From: Cylindrotheca closterium
Taxonomy: Eukaryota > Bacillariophyta > Bacillariophyceae > Bacillariales > Bacillariaceae
Reading direction: 5' to 3'
DNA: 64,000 bases
Assembly: GCA_933822405.4 (NCBI GenBank)
Contig: CAKOGP040001758.1
Coordinates: forward strand, 929,134 to 993,133
Under the pieces are notes generated by a model. That model did no database searches. It saw nothing but the letters and a program-made list of their open reading frames with translations, and had not been told where the DNA came from. Within the stretch, counting starts at the first letter, position 1. Every line of letters begins with the position of its first letter. This document shows positions 1 to 10,288 of this stretch, in pieces. The position numbers and the translations under genes were made by a program.

Positions 1-2045
1 TACTGCATTCGATCGGATGACAATGAATTCTTCAACTCCATTTGCCCGACGGCCATCGCATGCGCGAGCCTTTCTCTTCGCTTCGTCATGCCCTGAATCA
101 AATCATCGGCACTGTGCATGTTTTTGATCCCACCATACTGCGAATTAATATCTCTTCTATACAACTCTTCGCTCTGGTTGCGATCAATTACTGGATTATG
201 AACCCTTCCCTCCAATGCTTCACTATTTTTGGACTCGTCCTCCTTTGGTGGAGTCGCGTAATCGACGTGCTCTCGATATTGTTCTCTTGTGGTTTCCTGC
301 TCCTTGAGTCGCTTTTGCAAATCGTCCATTTTTACAACATTGTATGAAACGGATTTCTTTGACGAGTTCTCAAGCAAAAATCCGAATGACTCGACGACAT
401 CCTTGAAGAGATTCTCCAACTTGCTATCGCCTTGTTGAGTTTGAAGAAGTTTCAATGGCCCAACTACATCCCGAGACCTGTCGTGAAATACCTTCATTTG
501 AGCGGGATAGTGCTGGTTGATATTCTCCTTGATGGCTTCCAAGGTCTTGATGAAACCTTCCCTTTCCTTCTGGAGCTTGTTGACCTGTCTTTCAGAGTGC
601 GCAAGGGACTGATTTGACGCAAAAATTGCATTCTGGTTCTCCATTTCTGCTTGTTTGCGACAGGCTTCTAAGCTCTCGATTAGTTTCTTCTCGTGCTCAG
701 TCGCCAGCCGCTGTTCTGTTTCTGCAATGGCTTGATTGACAGCCTGCTGCACATCGGCGCCTCGTTCGTTTCGAATTTTTTCAAATTCTGTTTCATAGGA
801 ATTGCGGAGAGCTCCAAGCCTTGCACTGACTTCCATTTCTTTTTTGGCACTCATAGTCTTGATTGCTTCTTCAATCTTTTGTCGAATGATTCCATTTGCC
901 TGAGCTTTGACCTTTTCGAGCTGCGCTTTTAAATGTGCAATTTGCCTTCTCCCGGATTCCCCATATCTTGTAGCCTGTCGGCTTGCCTCGACAATGGCAG
1001 CATCTTTCTCTCGAATAATATTTTCGATTTCCTCTTGGTAAATCACCTTGAGTTCGGAAATCTTTTGTCGTGTTCTCTCTTCAAAAAGCTTCCTTTCTGA
1101 CCTATACTCTTCCTCTTGTTGCTCAATTTCGGACATGAATTGTTCGTTGTTGTCCTTTAGAATTTCAACCTCTGTCCGTGCTTGATGTAGAACCTTTTGT
1201 AATTGTTTCGACTGTTCCGATGTAAGCGTCTGGTGCGCATCTTCTGACTGAACTCGTTTTGGAACTATGTCATACATTTCTGCGAGATAATCACGATCGC
1301 CAACAATATCGTCCCTGTTATCATCGTCCAAGGTGAGACTTTCAAGGGTAGCTTCCATCTGCTTCTCATAATCATCAAGCATAGCTGTTATTGTTTCCCC
1401 CTTTTCCGGCTTGTATTCGTTCTCAGCTTTGTTGGAAAAGTTCACTTGACCAACCATATTGTACGTGCCTTTAGATTTAGCATATGCATTCACAGATCCA
1501 TAAGACCCAGACCCTCCGCCTTGATCCATTAGATAAGAGCTTTGACCACTTTGACGACGAGTATTTGAACCACGACGGTTGTGCTTGGATCCGTGCGGCC
1601 TTTCCCCTTCAAAGTCTTTAGACTCAGCCCCAAAAGCAGAATCCTCGTCCGCCATTGGTTTCATATTACGCATATAACTATGCTCGCTGGAATTTTCGGA
1701 TTTGCTTCTTACAACACTTAGATAATCTGTGCCGTCATCGTCTGCTTCTGAATCTTGATAATCTTCATTAAAGGATTTCAATTTGTAGCGACCAACTTGT
1801 GTGGGAGTTCCTCTAGGTGTCTTGCCTTTATCTTGAAATCGTACACTGTGAGGAACCCCGATGCTGGAAACTTCTTGAGGAATGCCCCTGGGCGTATTAA
1901 GGCCAGCGAAAACGGAAGAGTCTTCGGAATTCTGTCTCTCTAGATGAACGGGAATAGTTCTGGAATGAGGTGTAGTATTAGACGGGACTCCGTATCCACT
2001 ATTCCTCCTTTCCGTTCGCATTGATTGCGATGAAGCTGGAGCCAT
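1..2045 (-). CDS. Coiled-coil protein, partial (runs off window start)
   Basis: The frame opens at an ATG at 2045 and stays open for 681 codons to the window edge, so the C-terminus is missing. The first 220 or so residues are Ser/Thr-rich and probably disordered, with two copies of a TPRG(I/T)P motif that resemble proline-directed phosphorylation sites. From about residue 270 onward the protein is a long, charged, Glu/Gln/Lys-rich helix with heptad character, for example LEKVKAQANGIIRQKIEE. No enzyme motif or membrane segment is visible. This composition fits a cytoskeletal, centrosomal or scaffold protein, but I do not recognise the family and assign no function. Confidence that it is a real gene is high because the frame is long and uninterrupted. 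Confidence 0.8.
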   Translation of the reverse strand, partial: MAPASSQSMRTERRNSGYGVPSNTTPHSRTIPVHLERQNSEDSSVFAGLNTPRGIPQEVSSIGVPHSVRFQDKGKTPRGTPTQVGRYKLKSFNEDYQDSEADDDGTDYLSVVRSKSENSSEHSYMRNMKPMADEDSAFGAESKDFEGERPHGSKHNRRGSNTRRQSGQSSYLMDQGGGSGSYGSVNAYAKSKGTYNMVGQVNFSNKAENEYKPEKGETITAMLDDYEKQMEATLESLTLDDDNRDDIVGDRDYLAEMYDIVPKRVQSEDAHQTLTSEQSKQLQKVLHQARTEVEILKDNNEQFMSEIEQQEEEYRSERKLFEERTRQKISELKVIYQEEIENIIREKDAAIVEASRQATRYGESGRRQIAHLKAQLEKVKAQANGIIRQKIEEAIKTMSAKKEMEVSARLGALRNSYETEFEKIRNERGADVQQAVNQAIAETEQRLATEHEKKLIESLEACRKQAEMENQNAIFASNQSLAHSERQVNKLQKEREGFIKTLEAIKENINQHYPAQMKVFHDRSRDVVGPLKLLQTQQGDSKLENLFKDVVESFGFLLENSSKKSVSYNVVKMDDLQKRLKEQETTREQYREHVDYATPPKEDESKNSEALEGRVHNPVIDRNQSEELYRRDINSQYGGIKNMHSADDLIQGMTKRRERLAHAMAVGQMELKNSLSSDRMQ

Positions 2046-2577
2046 CGTGTCTTTTGTTAGTATACACTTGTCGGCTCTGTTCAGAAAGGGTGGTGACTGA
2101 CGGAGATGTTGCTTGTTGTTTTGATCAAAACGAGGAGGATCGCCGAGCGTGAATTCTACACGTGCATAAGTACTATTCGAAAAAAAATACCGTTGCAATT
2201 CCACATTTTGTTAATTAAATTTAACCGTAACGTTCGTTGGGAGCATTCCGATCCAGTTTGATGGAGTTGTAGTAAAAACCTTGCAATGCTGTAAAATAAA
2301 GTAGGTATTATATTAATACACGTACCGCTATTCATAAATCCTCCTTGACATGACCTTTCTGCCCAAATGTAAAATACATAGTGGGAGACCGACTCTATTC
2401 AATAGCGGTTCAACTTTTATGAATGAGTCGACAACTCATGAAGATGCAGCTCCGTGTAGTTGAAATCAGGAGAGAATGCAAAGAATGAGCTTCAATTCTC
2501 TTTGAATGATGCTCAATGTAAATTTTTTAAAATGAAAGCTTCCATTTCCAATAGTCGTTAGTATCAACTCTATCATT
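2046..2577. other. Intergenic, no gene seen
   Basis: This AT-rich stretch holds the upstream flank of the coiled-coil gene and the downstream flank of the methyltransferase gene, both on the minus strand. I see no open frame with coding character and no repeat. Confidence 0.5.
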
Positions 2578-4322
2578 TTATTGAACTCCACTAAGCATAT
2601 GCCACAGCAAGATCCCTCCAGTCACACTGACATTCAATGAATCAACATCCTTTTCACTATCTTCCATTTCATCGTCAGCACTTGTGGAAACTCCAGAAGG
2701 AATGCGTACAAACTCTGTACATGCCTTCGCCACCATGGTTCGTAACCCGTATCCTTCAGACCCTAGGACAAGGATGGCTGGACGGTCATCTTCGCCACCA
2801 ATTGCTGGCAAAGCTTGCAAGTCATACATAGGTGGTGGGTTTTCGTCTCTTGTTGATGGAACCGATGAGGAAGCACCAATGATCCTAAACCCATCTTCTG
2901 CCGCGTGCTGTAATGTCCTAGGCAAATTGTTGGTACTGTAGATGGTTTGAACCTCCAAAGCACCAGCACTTGCCGCGCTGACCACCGGTGTAGGAGGGGC
3001 CGAGTTCTTGCTACACACCATGACACCTAGCTTTTGTTGACCTCCCAAAAAATACGCTGAACGGATCAGTGCACCCAAGTTTTGCGGATCCACCACCTCA
3101 TCCAACACTAGCCACAACTTGGGCTCGGTACTATCGCGCGGAGGATTGATTCTGGATTGTGATTCAAAGAAGAGCTTGCCGCATCTCAACACCATTCCCT
3201 GCAGGGAATGATACAAAATCAAAGGTGTAAGTTATCTTACATCTCCAAAGCGACATCGAAAGCGCATATACGTACTTGATGTGGACGATTGCCACTGAGA
3301 GTATTCAAGATACCCTTGTCGACACGAGCGACTGGAATCCCGTGTACTTCGGCAAGTTCCAGAGCCTGCTTTTCTTGTTCTGCTTTGGATCCTCTACGTT
3401 GCGTGAACTCTTTGTCTTGGACAAAGAGGTATGGGCGAAATTGAGCCTGTGGTGGAGGAGGAGTACGATTCTCTATTTCAACATCTTCTTCTTCTTCGCC
3501 GGTCCACAATTCTGATTTTTCTTGGCTAGTCGTCAGGTCTCTCCTTTCTGCCTTTAGTGCGTTCAAGACTGAGGATAGTCCATAAAGATGCACAAATCCA
3601 GCAGTTTCCAAGCCATTCATATTGATTGCTCGTTCTTTCTTTTGTTCTCTTGGATTATTCAAACCGAACCGTTGCCGGGTGTCTCTGTCATTGGATTGCC
3701 GATCACCTCTACCACCTCGACCTCGATAGCCATCGGAATCGCCTCTGCCACCTCTTCGATCACCTCGTCCGCGAAATTCATCTGAATCGCCTCTACCACC
3801 TCGTCTATCACCACCACGTCCTCGCCATCCATCGGAACCGCCTCTACCACCTCGTCCTCGACCTCCACGACTGTCTGTTCGTCTTCGAGGAGCTGAATTG
3901 CTTCGTCTAGGTGCCGATGATGTGTAGCTATCGACATCAAAATCGTCCCATCCACCACCACCAATATCCTCCTTGACATTTGCCGAAGAACCCCAACCAT
4001 CGTCATCTCTGGGACGGTCTCCGCCTCGTCCTCTGTCGCCTCCTCTGTCACGACCAGGTGCCCCCCAGCTGTCACCTCCTGCTCTCTCACGACTAGGTTC
4101 CCCCCAACTGTCGCCATCGTCATCCCACGCATCCTTTTCTGCTGGCTGGCCCCGGATGCGCCTTCCTTGATCGTCGTCGTAGGAACTCATTTGACGTCGT
4201 CCTTGTTGGGAGGCAACTGTTGTTGCCCGTGCCGTATTCAATTGAAAGGCATTGGCAGTAAGCCTAATTCGAGCTGTACGACTGAGCAAGGCTATGAATC
4301 CCATGATCACTAATGACTTCAT
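2578..4322 (-). CDS. SpoU/TrmH-family rRNA 2'-O-methyltransferase (MRM1/RlmB-like) with RGG domain
   Basis: Two exons, 4322..3276 and 3198..2578, are joined over a 77 nt intron (3199..3275, GTACGT...CTGCAG) in phase 0 and give 555 residues. The C-terminal part carries the three SpoU motifs: NLGALIRSA, LVLGSEGYGLR and SLNVSVTGGILLW, which form the knotted SAM-binding fold. Before it lies the substrate-binding domain (GFVHLYGLSSVLNAL). Family knowledge points to 2'-O-ribose methylation of a guanosine in organellar large-subunit rRNA. The N-terminus (MKSLVIMGFIALL, then TANAFQLN) resembles a diatom signal plus plastid transit peptide with an A-F junction, so a plastid enzyme is likely, though a mitochondrion is possible. 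Between residues of about 50 and 230 is a low-complexity Arg-Gly-Gly and Asp-Ser-Asp repeat region, unusual for this family. The start is the first ATG of the open frame. Confidence 0.88.
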
Positions 4323-4477
4323 TCCAATAAGTATTGCTATGGCATTTAGGTACAGACAAATCTGTTCTTTTCATTGATTTGATGTGATGAGATGTGATGG
4401 TTTGATTGGCTTTGGCGCGCGAAGATGCGCAAGTCAATACCAGTAGGCAACGACTGACTCGACTCACTCCCTCACCC

Positions 4478-4490
4478 GACTGAGTCAGTC
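4478..4490. promoter_or_regulatory. 13 bp palindrome with AP-1/bZIP-like core
   Basis: GACTGAGTCAGTC is a perfect palindrome around the bZIP-type core TGAGTCA. It is preceded by related GACT-containing repeats (4451-4470). It lies in the 216 bp divergent promoter, 48 bp before the ATG at 4539. A binding role is inferred. Confidence 0.35.
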
Positions 4491-4538
4491 CCGCATTGGG
4501 AAAAATTCAAACGAAATCCAAAATGTTGACCTCTTTGG

Positions 4539-6680
4539 ATGTCAAAAGCCAACATGGGCAGCGACAATGATACTATCACAAGACGACGGCATAATAATGT
4601 TGCCACAAATAATTCTACATACGTAGCGAGTGGAGGTGCTTGGAATAGTCCAGTGCGAAATCCAAAGGGGAAAAAGAAAAAAAAGAGGCGGAATTCAGAT
4701 GATGACATTCCATTCGTGCAGTTATTTGCACAGGTTGGCATTACATTGCTGGCAGTTTCAATTGCGCTTTGGTTAGCGTATCAAGCGTTTTCCTCCTTTC
4801 GTCCACCGGCAAAAGATTCTGGAAGTCTGCAGTTTGAATTGGACGATGACGATGATTTTTCCAATCCAGAGACGCCTGAGGAACCCAAGAGTCTGACGGA
4901 CGCATTGAAGAGTTTGATTTCCGATTCCGAACAAGAAAAACAAACAGAAGAACCAACATATCCTCCTCTTCCAACTTTCATGCTGTCAGAATCATCTAAA
5001 TGGGATCCTTATGGTCTTGCCGAGACATTTTCTGGATCAGAAGATGCATTCTGGAAGGCATCCAAAGGTTTACGACAACTATTTGCAGATACCTATGGGG
5101 GAGAGAATCCAGCACGCATGTTGTTGGACAAAGGAATGACTACCTTTTTCGAGTCTATAGATGGAAAAGTACCAGAAGATATCGCCCACACGGCATGCCG
5201 ATTTCAACGCGCTCAAAATGAAGATCGACCACTGCGTTTGGCCTTTGCTGGATACTCTGTGACTGCCGGTCGAGGCAATTACTTTCATCAATCCTTTCCA
5301 TTCCAATTACAACGTACCTTAGAAAAGGTTGTGCGATTGGCAGGAGTCGAGCAAGGATTAGAAGTCCGAAATGCGGCTATTGGAGGTGCACCTGCCTTTC
5401 CCTATGCCTTTTGCTTTGAAAACTTTCTAGGCCCAAATCCAGATGTAATATCCTGGGATTATAGCATGAACGAAGCAGGAGGGGTGCCAGAAGGATTAGA
5501 GGCGTATGTGAGACATATGATTGCCACCTATACAAAAGACAACATGTCAGTACCAAAGCTCATTGTCAAGGACACCCACATGGCCCCAATGCGACGTCGT
5601 GTCTTGCACGAGTATGCCAACTTGGTACCAGATTCGGTTGTCCTGCACACCGATCCAGCCACCAAACCGTTTCTAGAGCGATACGAAGAATACCGACCCA
5701 TTGGCTTTCAAGATTGGCGCAAGTTTGGAGCCCCTCATGGAGCACCCGGCCAAGCAGCCCATCATCCAGCCCTCAAGGAACACGAACTGTTGGGATGGAT
5801 CTTGGCGATGCATTTCTTGACGGCATTGGAGTACAAAATGATGGCTGGATCAAATCTATCCTGCCTAACGGAAAAGACTCTTCCGAAACTACCACCTCCA
5901 GTGTCTGACAAACTCACCAACACCACCAACCCAATCTATGATCCTGTCTTGTTTGGTCACAAAGTGTCAGCCGACGAATGGAAAATCAATCCTATCCAGT
6001 GTGGAACCACCTTTCAACCCATTCTGAAAGGTGACCTCAGTGAATTGGTAGTCAATGGATCCATTGCCGAAGACTTGGACGCCTTATTGCCGAAATCCCA
6101 ATATTACTACAACCAAGGCTGGGTACTGGACATGAGTGAAGGCATCAAGGCAGCCATGCGCAAACTGAGTACCTACGAAGATAATTTGGGATTCATTGAT
6201 TCGAAAGAGGCCTACTATGGTCTCTTTGAATCACCACATTTGAATCTATTGCTTCCCTACAGTGGTCGTGGCAAAGGAGAAGGAGATGGAGAAGAAAAAG
6301 GCAATCTTCAACCTGGCCAAGAAGCAAACAATTGGTTTGAAAGTATAATCTTGTGCCAAGTCAATGAACAACGGGAGGACAACGAATGCGACTTTGGAAG
6401 GGATGTAGGAGTCTCGATTGGAGGGGTCAATGTCACTGATATTTCACCTTACATGATGGAAATGGGAGGGACTACCTACTTGGGCAAGAAGGTTTGTAGT
6501 CACATTCCTATTCCAAACGGTGCAGTCTTAACGAGTCACAATACGTTGGCGGGCAAGGCTGATTTGGAGTTGGATCAAATGGGGTTGCTAGTAGAAGTCT
6601 TTGTAACCAACAAGCACATTGTTCATGCAAAGCAGGCATGTTCCATATCACATGTCGTGTGGGAAGAAAAGCTAATATAG
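4539..6680 (+). CDS. Single-pass membrane SGNH/GDSL hydrolase-like protein
   Basis: The protein has 713 residues and no intron. A short basic cytoplasmic N-terminus (PKGKKKKKRR) precedes one transmembrane helix at about 60-86, followed by an acidic stalk and a large lumenal or extracellular domain. That domain shows SGNH-like blocks: GYSVTAGRGN near 238 (possible Ser nucleophile), RNAAIGG near 275, SWDYSMNEA near 305 (block III Asn) and a His-containing helix near 408 (HHPALKEHELLGW). The type II topology and these blocks suggest a secretory-pathway esterase or glycan-modifying enzyme. The motifs are divergent, so catalysis is inferred and the substrate is unknown. A second in-frame ATG (MGSDND) lies five codons downstream and is an alternative start. 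It shares a short divergent promoter with the methyltransferase gene. Confidence 0.75.
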   Translation: MSKANMGSDNDTITRRRHNNVATNNSTYVASGGAWNSPVRNPKGKKKKKRRNSDDDIPFVQLFAQVGITLLAVSIALWLAYQAFSSFRPPAKDSGSLQFELDDDDDFSNPETPEEPKSLTDALKSLISDSEQEKQTEEPTYPPLPTFMLSESSKWDPYGLAETFSGSEDAFWKASKGLRQLFADTYGGENPARMLLDKGMTTFFESIDGKVPEDIAHTACRFQRAQNEDRPLRLAFAGYSVTAGRGNYFHQSFPFQLQRTLEKVVRLAGVEQGLEVRNAAIGGAPAFPYAFCFENFLGPNPDVISWDYSMNEAGGVPEGLEAYVRHMIATYTKDNMSVPKLIVKDTHMAPMRRRVLHEYANLVPDSVVLHTDPATKPFLERYEEYRPIGFQDWRKFGAPHGAPGQAAHHPALKEHELLGWILAMHFLTALEYKMMAGSNLSCLTEKTLPKLPPPVSDKLTNTTNPIYDPVLFGHKVSADEWKINPIQCGTTFQPILKGDLSELVVNGSIAEDLDALLPKSQYYYNQGWVLDMSEGIKAAMRKLSTYEDNLGFIDSKEAYYGLFESPHLNLLLPYSGRGKGEGDGEEKGNLQPGQEANNWFESIILCQVNEQREDNECDFGRDVGVSIGGVNVTDISPYMMEMGGTTYLGKKVCSHIPIPNGAVLTSHNTLAGKADLELDQMGLLVEVFVTNKHIVHAKQACSISHVVWEEKLI

Positions 6681-7217
6681 CCTTGATTCATTGTGTTCAT
6701 ACTATGTATTGTAATGTTTTTAGTATTTCAGTATCTTTTGTACATTACACAGTATTAATACACCCTTTGGAGTGGTCTCGTGGGGTCCTTTTGCCTCGGT
6801 TCAAGTTCAATCACAACTTTCTCCGATGGCAGAGATCATTTGGCCAAAGATCGCTTATTCCCAACATTGTGTGGGCAGAAGCATTTGGAGAAATATTTCC
6901 CTCCAATCACATCATTGCCGTGACGACAGCCTTTCTCAAAACAGCCAAAGTTCCGATATTTTCGTTCGCCTTCAAGCTGGCAGATGCATCTGCCCATGGC
7001 ACCTGCTGATGTTCGGGTTTTTCCACTTATTAATTCCAGTCCATCGAACATTTCTCCGCGTGGGTCTCCCTCGCTCGCGCGGTGTTGAAAAAAGAACACT
7101 GGCTTTCCGAACCCTTGTTGTCAAGATCGAGAGAAAGAATGAAGAATGCCATCACACAATTACACAAACATATAACCCAATCAATACATCCCACCAAACA
7201 TCATTGCCACCATCAAT
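6681..7217. other. Intergenic, no gene seen
   Basis: This is the 3' flank of the SGNH gene and the promoter of the kinase gene. Several short open frames exist on both strands, but none has coding character. The last 60 bases are rich in ACA/CAT, as expected of a leader. Confidence 0.5.
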
Positions 7218-8426
7218 ATGAAATCAGACGACACTACCTGCTCCTCCTCCTCATCATCATCACCCTCTGTCAACAGTCTCTATGGCTCCTATAGCGATCA
7301 CTTTCCCATTCACTTCGACTCGATTGTATTGAATGATGAGGTGACGGCCAAGGTTCTTCGCAATGCCCAAAAACGAATGAACAAGTCAAGCATTCTCCCG
7401 TATTACGACAGTCTGCTGGCTACTTCCGAAGACATTGGAGAAATTGCCCACCACGAAGTTGTTCTGGACCGAATGCTCGGCCATGGCTCCTTTTCCTCCG
7501 TCTTTGCCATCAAGAAAATCCGTGGCCGGAAGGCTCACAAATACGACGCTGAATCCTTGGTAGTCAAAGTCCTCCGCCCCAAACTATCCTTGAAACCATC
7601 ATTAATGGCTGCCTGTGCGGCTGACATTGTCATGGAAGGCATGCTGCTATCAACACTCAGTCATAAAAATATCATTTCCATTAAGGCCACTTCTCCCATG
7701 GGAATTTGTTCCTTTGCCAATGGAAGACACGACGCTTACTTTTTGGTCATGGAAAAGTTGGAGGAAACACTGGAAGATCGCATCCAAAGGTGGCAAAGCC
7801 AAAAACACAAGACATTGTTTCATCACAAGCTAAAGGATCATCTCATGTTGCAAGAGCAAATTCAAGTTTTGACCCAATTGGGCGATGCGATTCAACATTT
7901 GCACAGCCAACGAATTCTCTACCGAGATGCCAAGCCCGCCAATATTGGGTTTGACAAAGACGGCGTTCTCAAAATCTTTGACTTTGATGTCGCCAAGATC
8001 CTTCCCGATTCCACGGATCCAAATGAGATGTTCCAATTGACCAAACGAACTGGATCTCCTCGGTACATGGCACCTGAAATTGCCAAGGGCGAGCCATACA
8101 ATCTCAAGGCGGATGTCTACTCCTATTCCTTGATTTGCCACGAAGTCATGACCCTGAAGAAACCTTTTGGAACCATTGCTTCGGCCAAGCACGATCAAGC
8201 CGTCTTTTACGATGGAGTCCGACCCGAGGTGCTAAAATCGTGGCCGCGCGGATTTGTCAACTTGTTGAAGCGATCTTGGTCGACCGATGTCGTTGGACGA
8301 CCCACGATGGAAGAGGCCATTAAGATTCTGCAAACGGAGTTCACCATTATGCTCACCATCAAGACTCCAAGCCGCAAGGTGTTTAACATCCGGCGTCCCA
8401 AGACCGCTCCCATTTTTGTCGCATAA
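7218..8426 (+). CDS. Protein kinase, divergent (DFG replaced by DFD)
   Basis: This 402-residue intronless kinase has a Ser-rich N-terminal tail of about 80 residues. The catalytic domain shows the glycine loop GHGSFSSV (88-95), the VVKVL lysine (117), a YRDAKPAN catalytic loop (235-242, with His of HRD replaced by Tyr), then DFD (255-257) instead of DFG, GSPRYMAPE and DVYSYSLICHE. These make it a protein kinase, most likely Ser/Thr-specific and TKL-like. The metal-binding Asp and the catalytic Asp are retained, so activity is plausible despite the DFD change. No regulatory domain is seen. The start is the first ATG after a leader-like region. Confidence 0.88.
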   Translation: MKSDDTTCSSSSSSSPSVNSLYGSYSDHFPIHFDSIVLNDEVTAKVLRNAQKRMNKSSILPYYDSLLATSEDIGEIAHHEVVLDRMLGHGSFSSVFAIKKIRGRKAHKYDAESLVVKVLRPKLSLKPSLMAACAADIVMEGMLLSTLSHKNIISIKATSPMGICSFANGRHDAYFLVMEKLEETLEDRIQRWQSQKHKTLFHHKLKDHLMLQEQIQVLTQLGDAIQHLHSQRILYRDAKPANIGFDKDGVLKIFDFDVAKILPDSTDPNEMFQLTKRTGSPRYMAPEIAKGEPYNLKADVYSYSLICHEVMTLKKPFGTIASAKHDQAVFYDGVRPEVLKSWPRGFVNLLKRSWSTDVVGRPTMEEAIKILQTEFTIMLTIKTPSRKVFNIRRPKTAPIFVA

Positions 8427-8859
8427 GAATGCAAAGCATCCACGCTTTCACTGTTGTTATTGTTGTTGTAGACTACAACTGTTGTTAACATTAATTTTTG
8501 AACCATTATACATGCCTATATAAAGTACCGGTAGCAAAAGCAGAGCAATAGTATTTCACCTGCTCATGGCCATCTAGATCCGAACACATCAAATTTCAAA
8601 TTGTTCGATGCAGGGTGGCAAGCAGGTCTTCTAAGGAAAAAAATCCTTAGACGCCCTTTTCGATGTCGTTTGGTGGATGCCTTTTGGTGGTAGATTAGTC
8701 AAAATTGACCCCATCACGAGATTCTCCTGCAAAGAAATATCATGCTAGGTATTCCAATACTGTACTTGTTCTAGTAATGCTGATCTACTTCAACAATCAG
8801 ATTGCACGTTTTCATACTACTTAATATCATCTCTATTGATCATCTCTCTAAAATTGATC
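8427..8859. other. Convergent intergenic region
   Basis: This is the shared 3' flank of the kinase and the tetraspan gene. It contains one copy of the palindrome TACCGGTA (8526) that recurs across the window. No gene is visible. Confidence 0.5.
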
Positions 8860-9775
8860 TTACACAAAGTTGGGTTTTGCTTGTTCGGGTGGCGTTGAAT
8901 TTGTTCCTTTCGCAATCGCTACATTGGTCTCGGTGACATTTCCATTCTCGTCCCGTTGATAAGTCACTGATTGGGTTTGTTGCGGCTGCCGGCCATCTAC
9001 ATGGGGTGATGGTAATACCAAAGCGGCAATCCCAGCTAATATCCACAAGGCCACTGCTGCAATGCTCAGATGGTATCCCATATAACCCTGGCACTCACGG
9101 GATGATGGGAAAGTATTCAGCAACTCTGGATTGTACTCCTCATAATATTGAAGAACAGGATTGTCTTTGCATATACTCGACTGCATCACTACCAGAGTCA
9201 ATCCTTGAAAGGCGCCACATAACAGAAAGATGCCACCCATTGCCCGCCATCGAGAGGTCGTCACGTTGCAGCAGGGCCCAGCACACGCCAAAAACAAGGC
9301 GAGGCCACCAATTACAGGAGTCAGGATTGCAAATGCCATAACAAACCTCGTAGTGGCATCCGTGTCGTAATCAAAGCCGGCCGCCACCAAACCCTGATAG
9401 GGGTGACACACCTGTTCCGACGACAGTGGATCAGATGCTCTCGCTGAGATACTATCATTTTCATTGGTTCGAAAGGTCCACATGCCGGCGTAGATAACCA
9501 ACGGATCACCGCCATCTTGATTGTTTTCTTGGATAAATTGTACCGTTTCGCAATAGAGGTTTCCTGCTGTCCCAAAAATGGCAGCCAAGAAGGCTAGTAT
9601 TCCCGGTATGTAAAGTTTGAGGAGGCTGAGGAGCAGCAGCAAAGAAAGCAATGAGAGTCTTTGTAAGCAAGCAACAGGTATACATCATGGCTGTTGAACA
9701 AGTAATGATGAAACCTTCAAGCAGTGATTCAATTGTAGGTTTGCTTCCCATGACAAATATTTCATCTTCGTTCAT
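8860..9775 (-). CDS. Tetraspan membrane protein of unknown function
   Basis: Two exons, 9775..9684 and 9625..8860, are joined over a 58 nt intron (GTATAC...CTCAG) and give 285 residues. The splice is needed because the downstream frame has no ATG before its first membrane helix. The joined codon reads Ile in AMILLKLYIPGILAF. Four hydrophobic segments are visible: one near 30-50, then AFAILTPVIGGLALFLAC, GIFLLCGAFQGLTLVV and LSIAAVALWILAGIAALVL. The first extramembrane loop is large and contains cysteines (YCET, CHPY). The C-terminal tail is Gln- and Asn-rich and hydrophilic. I do not recognise a characterised family; it looks like one of the uncharacterised four-helix proteins found in diatoms. 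MGSKPTIE, eight codons in, is an alternative start. Confidence 0.72.
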
Positions 9776-10288
9776 TACATGTCATGTTTTGGTTGCTTCA
9801 CAAACTTCAACTCACTCTTTGTATGATTTTCCCTCCGACATTTTGATATTCTCGCACGTTCAATCTATTCTTTGACTCGATAATGAAGCAAGGAATCAAT
9901 CAATCAATCAGCTACAGTACTGCTTGTTGTTACTGGTGAGGTTGTTTGAGGCTCGTTTTAAACAAGAATGAATCGTATCGTACTTTGATCGGACCAGTAC
10001 TGTACCTCAACATGAGGTGTTCCTTTTGCATCTTGGAGGCGTTTCGCTCATTTGTCGTGTCAAAAACGAACCCCAAAAGTCGACTGATTCGACTTTTTGA
10101 GTCACAAGAGATGATGTCACGAATAGTCCGTCAGTCGTATGGAAACAAGACCTCAACCCCATACCGGTACAGTAGTCGTCATCCGTTTGAGAATAATGGT
10201 TTGAGGTTGTTGCCATAAACACCCTTGCAATCTACATACCACTGTACTTCCTCGTCTATTGGTCTTGGTCGTTCTTCTTTTTCCCAGA
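9776..10288. other. Divergent promoter region
   Basis: This lies between the starts of the tetraspan gene and the Sel1 gene. It contains a short AATC repeat near 9894-9909, several TACTGTA/CAGTAC motifs and one TACCGGTA (10162). No gene is seen. Confidence 0.45.

Noticed and set aside
3659..4132. 157-codon minus-strand frame in the RGG region of the methyltransferase
   Set aside because: It is a shifted reading of the same Arg-Gly repeat DNA, giving Val/Glu low complexity.
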